Source of the DNA: Pirellulaceae bacterium
GTDB lineage: Bacteria; Planctomycetota; Planctomycetia; Pirellulales; Pirellulaceae
DNA length: 24,323 bases
NCBI GenBank assembly: GCA_013002105.1
Contig: JABDKS010000850.1
Coordinates: forward strand, 1 to 24,323
Direction of reading: 5' to 3'
The notes under the pieces were generated by a model, which saw nothing but the letters and a program-made list of their open reading frames with translations, was not told where the DNA came from and did not search any database. Position numbers and translations under genes: made by a program. This document shows positions 7,261 to 15,217 of the stretch, one piece after another; positions within the stretch are counted from its first letter, which is position 1, and every line of letters starts with the position of its first letter.

Positions 7261-10025
7261 GCGACAAAGCAGCTAAGAATCGTGCCGATCAGTTAGATCT
7301 TTTTGGCGTCGATGATGATGTCCAGGGTGCCGACCGCACCTCGATAACCGATATCAATTCCAGTTTGCATGAAACTGGAGGTGACGACGGTGCCGTAGCA
7401 TTAATGGGCGAGACGTCTACAGGCGACGCATTGGCGTCACGTTTGGTGCGAGCCTCGGCCGGTACTGGCAAGACCTATCAACTGACCGCCCGATTGCTGA
7501 AGATTTTGTTGCAGGGTGTCCCCTGTGAATCGATTCTCGCCACGACATTCACCCGCAAAGCTGCGGGCGAAATTTTGAATCGGTTGCTGTTGGCGCTGGC
7601 GGATGCGGCCGATGAACAGAATGACCAGGCGTTGGAAAAACTGCGAGAGCAAGTTGGGATCGAAAATCTTTCGCGTAAAGTGTGCGTGAATCTGCTGGAC
7701 ACACTCCTGCGTAATATTCATCGGCTGCGAATTTGCACGCTCGATAGTCTGTTCGCACAACTTGCCAGATCGTTCCCGTTTGAGCTTGGCTTGCCGCCCA
7801 CATGGCGGTTGACCGATGAGATCGAAGAGGGCTGGTTGCGCCGACAGGCCATCGAGTCGATGATTTCGTCACTTGATCCGGCAGAAACGATGACTCTCTT
7901 GTCGATGCTGTCCAAGGGCGACGTCAAGCGATCCATCGCATCGGAACTGACCCAAGTGATCGATCAGGCCTATACAGTTCAGCGACAATGCACCGTCGAT
8001 GTGTGGAACAAGCTGCAGTCACCCCAGCGTCCCGAGTCACCCGATTTGACACGTGCCGCGGGAATGATGCGACAGGCACAAGCACCACAGAAAACCGTTC
8101 GAGCGAAACTGGACAAGTGCGCTGATTCGCTCGAACTGCGGGATTTCAAACCGCTGACCGATGACACGTTGATTATCAACATCGCAAAAGCGCGGCGTAC
8201 AAAGTCCGAAGTGAAGCTTGGCCGGTCCAAGTTGCCCGAGGGATTAGACGAAGCGTTAGACGTGTTGTACAAGGCCGTTCGTTGCGAATCGCTCTCCCTA
8301 TTGCAGGCAAAAAACGAAGCGACCGGTACGGTTTTGTCGACCTACGACTATCACATCACGCAGTTGAAGCAGCGAATCCGGGCGTTGGGTTTCGAGGATG
8401 TTGCGGTGCGGCTTGCCAACGAGTTTCGTTCGTTCGACCATCAGTCGCTGACCAACCGGATGGATGGTGCGATTGATCATGTTCTCTTAGACGAGTTTCA
8501 AGATACGTCACCGGTGCAATGGCAAGTTCTGTTTCCGCTGGCCAAGCGGGCGGCGACACCCGAGACCGAGGCGAGCGGTGCCGACGACTGGCGGATCAAA
8601 CGATCGTTCTTCTGTGTTGGCGATACCAAGCAAGCGATCTATGGCTGGCGCGGAGGTGTCGCGGAAATTTTCGACGCCGTGGCGCAACAAATCGACGACG
8701 TGGAGGAAGTCCAGCAGAACAAGAGTTACCGCAGTAGCCCAGTGATTTTGGACGTGGTGGATCGAACATTCAAGAATTTGCAGCGACATCCATTGGCCGC
8801 ACTGCCTACGCCGCGTGACGCCACTCAAAAAGCGACGTACGTTGCTGACGCGATTATTCGTTTTGCCAGACGGTTTCCCGAACACCAGTCTGCGAAAAAA
8901 ACATTGCCCGGTTACGTTCGATACGAAACGGCGCGGAAAGTCGATGGAACCGCTGACGAGCAGCGTCGTGCCTGTTTGGAGCACGCAGCCCGCCTGATCC
9001 AGGGGTTGAATCAAGAATCGCCTGGCAGAAAGATCGGAGTGCTGACGAGGACCAACAAAACCGTTGCCGCCTTGATTTTCTTGCTCGATTCGATGGGCGT
9101 CGAAGTTAGCCAGGAGGGCGGAAATCCACTGATTGATTCTGCCGCCGTCGATCTGATTTTGTCGACGTTGATGTGTGCCGAACATCCCGGCGATGGTCGT
9201 TGGTTGTTTCATGTGATGGGGTCTCCACTGGCCGGCGAATTGGGAGCAGATCCTGGTGAATTCGTGCGTCGAATGATCGATGACCGAGGGTTGTCCGAGA
9301 CGGTCGAGTACTTGGCGGGCGTGGTGGCACCGCATTGTGATAACCGAGATACATTGCGATTGCGGCAGTTGACGCAACTGGCAATGACCTACCAGCGAAA
9401 CGCCGCACCACGTTTGCGAGATTTTGTGCAGATGGTTCGCGAAAAAAAGATCGAGCGACCACAGTCGGCACATGTTCGCGTGATGACGGTTCACCAAGCC
9501 AAGGGTTTGGAATTCGACATCGTTGTGCTTCCAGAAGTGGACGGGAATCTGATTCGCCCCAGTTCTGCCAGCGTTGCTGATGTCGGTCAACTCGGCGAGC
9601 CACCCAACGCGATGACGCGATCGATCAACGAGAAGGAATGGCATTTCCTGCCCACGTCGTGGCAACGCGCGTTCGGCGAACAAGTCTCCGCGCAGACGAC
9701 CGAAGCGTTATGTTTGTTGTATGTCGCGATGACCCGCGCCAAACAAGGTTTGTATATTGTGATTCCGCCGTCGTCGAAAGAAAAATTCGAGAACAAGACG
9801 CCTGCATCGATGATCTTCCATGCGTTGCAATGCGAGGCGGATCCCTCCCAAGGTGAAACGCTTTTGTTCGAGCATGGAGACCCGAATTACTTGGCAAGCG
9901 ATGGCGACGATCGAGTCGATGAACAACAACCGATTCGCGCAAATGTGTCGAAGTCCATCGTATTTCGATCGTTGCCGAAAGTTCCCCGACGGAATCAATC
10001 AGCCGACATCCAATCTTTGACGTAA
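7257..10025 (+). CDS. addA: AddA-like UvrD/Rep-family helicase, no nuclease domain
   Basis: ATP-driven SF1 DNA helicase, 922 residues, partner of the upstream nuclease. Motifs in order: Walker A ASAGTGKT (66-73, K72), TFTRKAA (Ia), Walker B LLDEFQDTS (D412/E413), GDTKQAIYGWRGG (about 455-467), QNKSYRSSPVILD (IV), MTVHQAKGLEFD (from 743) and YVAMTRAKQG (R827). The typical AddA is about 1200 residues and ends in a PD-(D/E)XK nuclease; here only about 95 residues follow motif VI, none nuclease-like, and the next gene begins 41 bp later, leaving no room for a broken-off domain. Residues 12-16 read QLDLF, like the beta-clamp-binding pentapeptide. The GTG start (7257) overlaps the addB stop and follows GGAGGAAGG. 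Residues about 17-60 are acidic and probably disordered. Confidence 0.92.
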   Translation: MSDKAAKNRADQLDLFGVDDDVQGADRTSITDINSSLHETGGDDGAVALMGETSTGDALASRLVRASAGTGKTYQLTARLLKILLQGVPCESILATTFTRKAAGEILNRLLLALADAADEQNDQALEKLREQVGIENLSRKVCVNLLDTLLRNIHRLRICTLDSLFAQLARSFPFELGLPPTWRLTDEIEEGWLRRQAIESMISSLDPAETMTLLSMLSKGDVKRSIASELTQVIDQAYTVQRQCTVDVWNKLQSPQRPESPDLTRAAGMMRQAQAPQKTVRAKLDKCADSLELRDFKPLTDDTLIINIAKARRTKSEVKLGRSKLPEGLDEALDVLYKAVRCESLSLLQAKNEATGTVLSTYDYHITQLKQRIRALGFEDVAVRLANEFRSFDHQSLTNRMDGAIDHVLLDEFQDTSPVQWQVLFPLAKRAATPETEASGADDWRIKRSFFCVGDTKQAIYGWRGGVAEIFDAVAQQIDDVEEVQQNKSYRSSPVILDVVDRTFKNLQRHPLAALPTPRDATQKATYVADAIIRFARRFPEHQSAKKTLPGYVRYETARKVDGTADEQRRACLEHAARLIQGLNQESPGRKIGVLTRTNKTVAALIFLLDSMGVEVSQEGGNPLIDSAAVDLILSTLMCAEHPGDGRWLFHVMGSPLAGELGADPGEFVRRMIDDRGLSETVEYLAGVVAPHCDNRDTLRLRQLTQLAMTYQRNAAPRLRDFVQMVREKKIERPQSAHVRVMTVHQAKGLEFDIVVLPEVDGNLIRPSSASVADVGQLGEPPNAMTRSINEKEWHFLPTSWQRAFGEQVSAQTTEALCLLYVAMTRAKQGLYIVIPPSSKEKFENKTPASMIFHALQCEADPSQGETLLFEHGDPNYLASDGDDRVDEQQPIRANVSKSIVFRSLPKVPRRNQSADIQSLT

Positions 10026-10054
10026 CTCGCCTGCTAACTTGACGTTTTTATTCT

Positions 10055-10069
10055 GGAGAGAATTGTTTG
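10055..10069 (+). promoter_or_regulatory. Shine-Dalgarno site with TTG start of yhaO
   Basis: GGAGAG at 10055-10060 lies six bases before TTG 10067-10069. The protein motif order (ILHAADIHLDSP) starts five residues later, so no later start is possible and the TTG is used. Confidence 0.75.
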
Positions 10070-11356
10070 AGCCCTCGAAAAATCCTACACGCCGCTGACA
10101 TCCATTTGGATAGCCCGCTGCAACAGTTGGGCGGCTACGACGATGCGCCCGCCGATGAGATTCGTGGGGCTTCGCGGCGAGCGTTGGAGAACATGACGCA
10201 GCTTGCCATTGAACAGCAGGTCGATTTGGTTGTGATCGCCGGCGATCTGTACGACGGCGATTGGCGGGATCAAAACACCGGATTGTTCTTTGTCTCGCAA
10301 GCCAGTCGGTTGGTTCAAGCGGGGATCCCGCTCGTGGTCATCCGCGGCAATCATGATGCCCTGAATGTGATGACGTCCTCGCTGCCATTGCCTGATAATC
10401 CTGATGGCAGCGAAATCATGATGGCAGCTGATCGAGTTGACTGTCGGATTTTTGAATCGATCGGTGTCTGCGTGCAGGGACGTTCGTTTGGCAAACGCGA
10501 ACAGAAGGAGGGACTCGCGGCACAGTATCCCGCTCCCGTGTCAGGAATGTTCAATCTTGGGCTGCTGCACACCAGTCTCAATGGCGCCGAAGGTCATGAC
10601 AATTACGCTCCCTGCACACCGGCGCAATTGACCGACAAGGAATACGACTATTGGGCACTGGGGCACATCCATTTGCGAGGCGAACATGGGATCGACGGCG
10701 GGGCACCGATTGTTTTCAGCGGCAACATTCAAGGCCGGCACATTCGTGAATCGGGTCCCAAGGGTTGCGTGATTGTCGATATCGACGCTCAGGAGCAAAC
10801 GACCAGAACCTTTTATCCACTTGATGTGGTGCGTTGGCAGTTGTGCGAGATCGACGTTTCGCTGGCAACCCATCGCGACGATGTGTTGGACAGTTTGCAG
10901 CAATGGATTCGTGAAACGTTGCCGCGAATCGACGATCGCATGTTGGTGGTGCGTGTGCGGTTGGTCGGTGCGACGCCCATGCACAGCGAATTGCATCGCA
11001 GTCGGCGTCAATTCGAAGCCGCTCTGCGCTCGATCACCGTAACCGACGGCGAGCAACGTACTTGGTTAGAAAAAGTTCGGATCGCAACCACAGCACCCGT
11101 CGAGACAACGGCGGGCGTGGAACTGGACGGGCCCATGGAAAGCATCACCACGGTCGTCAACCAAATGCGTGATGCTGAGGATTCGGATCAAATGATACGA
11201 GACGAACTGTCCAAGCTACTTGGCAAGATACCGGTCGAACTATTAGGCAACGTAGATTCCTTTGGCGGCGACGATGATCAGTGGAGTCGGCGATTGATCG
11301 AATCTGCGGCAGCAGATTTGATGGGACGTCTCCATGGACAGGAGGCAGCCGAATGA
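10067..11356 (+). CDS. yhaO: YhaO-like metallophosphoesterase (SbcD/Mre11 type)
   Basis: A 429-residue calcineurin-like phosphoesterase of the DNA-repair exonuclease group (YhaO/SbcD/Mre11), expected to bind two metal ions, probably Mn, and to cut DNA ends with its ATPase partner. Metal-site motifs are all present: DIH (D11, H13), GDLYDGD (D60), RGNHDA (N95, H96, D97), LLHTSLNG (about 169-176) and GHIH (G199-H202). The C-terminal half (about 245-429) is the more variable capping region that contacts the Rad50-like partner in relatives. Assignment to YhaO rather than SbcD rests on the next gene, which is clearly YhaN-like. It starts at TTG after a good ribosome site and its TGA overlaps the yhaN ATG by four bases. 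The 41-bp gap from addA holds no terminator, so the four genes are probably one transcript. Confidence 0.88.
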   Translation: MSPRKILHAADIHLDSPLQQLGGYDDAPADEIRGASRRALENMTQLAIEQQVDLVVIAGDLYDGDWRDQNTGLFFVSQASRLVQAGIPLVVIRGNHDALNVMTSSLPLPDNPDGSEIMMAADRVDCRIFESIGVCVQGRSFGKREQKEGLAAQYPAPVSGMFNLGLLHTSLNGAEGHDNYAPCTPAQLTDKEYDYWALGHIHLRGEHGIDGGAPIVFSGNIQGRHIRESGPKGCVIVDIDAQEQTTRTFYPLDVVRWQLCEIDVSLATHRDDVLDSLQQWIRETLPRIDDRMLVVRVRLVGATPMHSELHRSRRQFEAALRSITVTDGEQRTWLEKVRIATTAPVETTAGVELDGPMESITTVVNQMRDAEDSDQMIRDELSKLLGKIPVELLGNVDSFGGDDDQWSRRLIESAAADLMGRLHGQEAAE

Positions 11357-14300
11357 TCATTGAACGTCTCGGATTAAAAGCCTACGGTCGATTCACCGAT
11401 TATTCGCTGGACCTGTCCGCTGCGCCAAATCGATTTCACATCGTATACGGTCTCAACGAGTCGGGGAAATCGACCAGTTTGCGCGCGATCAAGTCGCTGT
11501 TGTACGGGATGCCCACTCGAGCGATCGATAACTATGTTCATCCCAACAGCAAGATTCGAGTCAGCGGAACTTTGGTCAATGCAAATGGTGATGTATTGCA
11601 ATGCGTGCGTCGCCGCGGCCGAAAAAATACGCTGCGGGATGAAGCGGATAAGGAAGTGATTGCGGATTCCGCGATGCATCAGATGTTGTCCGGAATCGAC
11701 CGTGAGACATTTGAACAGCGATTCGGGTTGTCTCACGACGAATTGGTCCGAGGTGGTGCCGATATCATTTCTGGCGGCGGTGATTTGGGGACAATCTTGT
11801 TTGCCGCGAGCGCCGGAGTGAGCAAGTTGCGTGAAGTGCAAACGCAATTGGACGAATTGTGTGCGAAATTGTTCATTCCTGGCGGTAAGAATGGTTCGTT
11901 GAACATCATCATGAGTCAGTTTAAGCAACAAAAGAACGAGTTGCGCGAAGCTCAAGTGCCACCATCGGAGTATGAAGGCAAACGTGAACGACTGCGAAAG
12001 AAGCGAGACGAAGTGAGCAAGGTCGATCGGCAAGTCAAGAAATTCGCCGGTGAGTTATCCCGACTCAAGGCTTTGCAGAAAGCATTGCCGTTAATTCCCA
12101 GATGGGAAAGCACTCAGCAACGGTTGGATGAACTTTCAGGTACGCCTTCGTTAGATGACGCTTTTACTGACCGTCGCCGGGCAGCCATGACTGAACGTGA
12201 ACTGGTCGTCAGAAAACAGGCGGATTTGAAAGCCCGATTAACGCAATGGAGACAGCAGCTAGATCAATATTCAGAAGCCTCCGAAGTGACGGCAAATCAG
12301 ATCGAGATCGAAAATCTCTTTCAGAAACTTGGGGCGCGGCAGGAGGCGGTCGAAAAACGAGTGGAATTGGTTCGAAAACGCGATGAGTTGAATCGGCAAA
12401 TGATTGACTTGTTGCGCGAATTTGGTGTGGTGGTTGTCGCCGAGGGCGAACGCGAGGTTACTGAGGCGGTCGATGATGCGATTGAGAAGATGCAGGTGGG
12501 CGACGCCGTTCGAAAGGGGATATACGAACTGGCACGCCAGCACGAACGATTGATTCAGCAACGCGATGATGCGTCTGAAAAGTTGGGTGTCATCGAGCAC
12601 AAGATTGCTGATCTGGAGCAGGAACTCGAGGAAATGCAGGTCGCCGGCGACCCGGAGATGCTGAACCAATTGCTCGACTCGATCGGACATCCGTCCACTT
12701 TGTTGGAGTCGCTTGCCGAGCAGATCGCAGAATCGGATCGCTGTAAACGACGCTGCGAATCGGAGCGCCGCAACTTGCACGGCACCGATGCCACGTTCAT
12801 GGAACTGGCAAGGCTGCGATTGCCCGGGGCGTCAGAAATCCAGCAGGCGATCGACGCGATGGAGCACGCGGCGAAAGTCGTTGCCCTTTGGCAATCGAAA
12901 CAGAATGACTTGTCGCTGCAAATTCGCGAGGTGAGTCGGCGGATTAAGGCAGAAAAAGTCGGTCAACCGTTGCCGACGCTCGCGGATTTAGACGAGTCGC
13001 GTCGTGCCCGTGACGAGTTGGTATCGCAGATCGATAAGGACGATCGCATCACAACTGACGCATTGCGGTTAGCGATTCATAAAGCGGATCAAATCGTGGA
13101 TATGATTCAATTGCATCACGAATCGGTGCATCAGCGATCCTTGGATTTGGGAACGCTGAAGTCCCTCCAGGAAGAAATGACGGAAGTCGAGTCCGTGTTA
13201 GCAACGGCTCAAGAATCATCGGAGTCCGCGCAGCAGCAATGGCAGGCACTTTGGCAAATGATAGGGGTGGTGGCCGACGCTCCGTCGCGGATGGTGCGAT
13301 GGGTCGCTGACCACGAAAAATTGGTGGAAAAGGTCGACCAGTGGCAAGAGCAACTCAGTCGAGTCAAGGAAATCGAGAAACGAATCGACGCGACGTGCAA
13401 CCGATTACGGCACGCGGTTGAGTCAGCGTCGTTTGTACCGTCCCATGCGTCCGATAGTGGCAGGTCCCCAAACGGCGGGCGCAAAAATAGCGGAGTGGCC
13501 AAAACCAAGGCGGTCAACGGTGGTACAGAAAATGTTCGTGCAGAAAACGGGACGACCTTGTTCGCGAGTGAAGATTCACAGATCGACTTGTCGACGCTTT
13601 ACGACGAAGCGATGCTGGTACGTCGAAAATTGAATGATGATTTGGTCAAGCGGAGGGAATTGGAATCACGACTGGTCGAGTTGAAGCAAGAGTTGCCGGC
13701 CGAAAAGTCCCGTCTGCAGTCGCGCCAGCAACAGGTTGATCTGTGGCAACAATCATGGGACTCCGCCACAGCGACCTTTACGCAGACTATCGGCGGCACA
13801 CCAACGATGGTTGTCGAAATGTTCGATCAGATGAAAGAGCTGAGTTCCTTGAAGAGTCATCGTGACAATTTGGCCGAGGAGATTCGTTCCATCACCGACA
13901 CGGATGCGAGTTTCCGTGCCAAGGTTAATGATGTGGCAGCGAGGATCGGTCAGGATTTGTCTGAGTCGCCAGATGACTTTGCGTTCGTGGGTCAGTTGTA
14001 TCAGGAGTTGCGCGACGAACGTGCCGCGGCATCCAAACGCGAATCGATCGCTCGACAACTGGCCGAAGCCGAAGAGTCTTTGGAGGATGCGCAATCAGAG
14101 CAGGCGCAACATGAAGAGATGTTAAAGCAGTTGTGCGCTGACGCGGGCTGTGCGGATTTCACTGAGTTGGTCGCCATTGAGCGGCTCTCACGCGAATTGC
14201 GCGAGGTTCAAGCCTCATTCCAAGGCCTCGACGATCAATTGCGGATCCTCGCCGTCGACGGCGATGTCAAAAAGTTGATCGCGGAAGCACAATCGCAAGA

Positions 14301-14985
14301 TCCAGGCGTGTTAGAAGTCGAAATTTCCCAACTCGATAGTCGTCAAACGGAACTGGTTGATGAATTGAATCAGTGTCAGCGCGAAGTGGGAGCATTGCAG
14401 CACGAACTCGATCGAATCGATGGGGGTTCGCGAGCGGCTGATTTGGGTCAGGCAATTCAGGTCACGGCCGGAAAACTAATCAGCGACGCGGAAGAATACG
14501 CACGACTGAAAATTGCTGCCATGATCTTAAAGCGATCCATCGAACACTATCGCAATGAGAATCAAGATCCGGTTTTGGAACATGCCCAGCGCTTTTTCCG
14601 GTCACTAACATGCGGTGAATATGAGGGGTTGCGTGTGGACCACGATACGGATGGCAAACTGACATTGATTGGAGTAAAGTCCGACGCCAACTCGGTCGGT
14701 GTGCCAGCGACGGTGATGAGCACTGGTGCGGCTGACTCGCTTTATCTCTCGTTGCGGTTGGCATCGCTGCAGCACCACTTGTCGCAGGGGTCGCCAATTC
14801 CATTGATCGTGGATGATTGTTTGGTGCAGTTAGACGACGAGCGAGCCGCGGCGGCACTGTCCGTATTTTCGGAATTGTCGACCCAGACCCAAGTGATTTT
14901 GTTCACCCACCATCGGCATCTGGTCGATTTGGCCAGCGAGCGGTTGGCACCAGACCAGTTTCACACGCACCATTTGCCTTGCTAG
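11353..14985 (+). CDS. yhaN: YhaN-like SMC/Rad50-type ATPase
   Basis: A 1210-residue coiled-coil ATPase that should form a Mre11-Rad50-like complex with the upstream phosphoesterase. The N-terminal half-site has IERLGLKAYGRF and Walker A GLNESGKST (33-41, K39). Long Glu/Arg/Gln-rich coiled coils fill about 200-690 and 750-1080. Between them (about 695-742) lies a Ser/Asn/Gly-rich low-complexity stretch, and I find no CxxC zinc hook. The C-terminal half-site has the signature STGAADSLYLSLRLA (from S1123), Walker B LIVDDCLVQLDD (D1154, D1155, then D1161, D1162) and an H-loop THH. Overall order and length fit COG4717/YhaN better than SbcC. ATG 11353 overlaps the yhaO stop and follows AGGAGG at seven bases; an upstream ATG at 11281 in this frame lies inside yhaO and is ignored. 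Confidence 0.9.
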   Translation: MIIERLGLKAYGRFTDYSLDLSAAPNRFHIVYGLNESGKSTSLRAIKSLLYGMPTRAIDNYVHPNSKIRVSGTLVNANGDVLQCVRRRGRKNTLRDEADKEVIADSAMHQMLSGIDRETFEQRFGLSHDELVRGGADIISGGGDLGTILFAASAGVSKLREVQTQLDELCAKLFIPGGKNGSLNIIMSQFKQQKNELREAQVPPSEYEGKRERLRKKRDEVSKVDRQVKKFAGELSRLKALQKALPLIPRWESTQQRLDELSGTPSLDDAFTDRRRAAMTERELVVRKQADLKARLTQWRQQLDQYSEASEVTANQIEIENLFQKLGARQEAVEKRVELVRKRDELNRQMIDLLREFGVVVVAEGEREVTEAVDDAIEKMQVGDAVRKGIYELARQHERLIQQRDDASEKLGVIEHKIADLEQELEEMQVAGDPEMLNQLLDSIGHPSTLLESLAEQIAESDRCKRRCESERRNLHGTDATFMELARLRLPGASEIQQAIDAMEHAAKVVALWQSKQNDLSLQIREVSRRIKAEKVGQPLPTLADLDESRRARDELVSQIDKDDRITTDALRLAIHKADQIVDMIQLHHESVHQRSLDLGTLKSLQEEMTEVESVLATAQESSESAQQQWQALWQMIGVVADAPSRMVRWVADHEKLVEKVDQWQEQLSRVKEIEKRIDATCNRLRHAVESASFVPSHASDSGRSPNGGRKNSGVAKTKAVNGGTENVRAENGTTLFASEDSQIDLSTLYDEAMLVRRKLNDDLVKRRELESRLVELKQELPAEKSRLQSRQQQVDLWQQSWDSATATFTQTIGGTPTMVVEMFDQMKELSSLKSHRDNLAEEIRSITDTDASFRAKVNDVAARIGQDLSESPDDFAFVGQLYQELRDERAAASKRESIARQLAEAEESLEDAQSEQAQHEEMLKQLCADAGCADFTELVAIERLSRELREVQASFQGLDDQLRILAVDGDVKKLIAEAQSQDPGVLEVEISQLDSRQTELVDELNQCQREVGALQHELDRIDGGSRAADLGQAIQVTAGKLISDAEEYARLKIAAMILKRSIEHYRNENQDPVLEHAQRFFRSLTCGEYEGLRVDHDTDGKLTLIGVKSDANSVGVPATVMSTGAADSLYLSLRLASLQHHLSQGSPIPLIVDDCLVQLDDERAAAALSVFSELSTQTQVILFTHHRHLVDLASERLAPDQFHTHHLPC

Positions 14986-15217
14986 TAGTTGGATCGCACA
15001 ACGTTGCCGGTGGCTTTATCGGTTGTCGACTCTCGATTTCTTCTCGGGAGCGAGGGATAACCGTTACAGGTCGCGTTGTCTGAACGTCGGGGCTTGCACA
15101 ACCTTGACACCGCTTCTTTTGTTTCGACGACCGATCACAACGCGGTCGATAAACCATCCAGGAAAGATGCGGCTTGAGGCCCGAACCGATCACTGTACGC
15201 GCCATGGATAGGCACCG

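Noticed and set aside
8508..9683. 391-codon open frame on the minus strand
   Set aside because: It lies fully antisense to the helicase gene, which has every SF1 motif; the translated product is rich in His, Gln and Arg and matches no family.
10026..10066. Frameshifted remnant of an AddA nuclease domain downstream of the helicase
   Set aside because: Only 41 bases separate the two genes and they contain a ribosome site; there is no room for a nuclease domain.
11374..12033. 219-codon open frame on the minus strand
   Set aside because: It is antisense to the yhaN ATP-binding region and has no coherent domain.
15031..15051. Hairpin CTCTCGA/TCGGGAG after yhaN as a terminator
   Set aside because: The stem is only seven pairs with a G-U wobble and no U-tract follows, so it was not called.
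15104..15132. Perfect TTGACA (15104-15109) before the GMC gene
   Set aside because: At 17-bp spacing the -10 position reads ACGACC, and no acceptable -10 hexamer lies at 16-19 bp.
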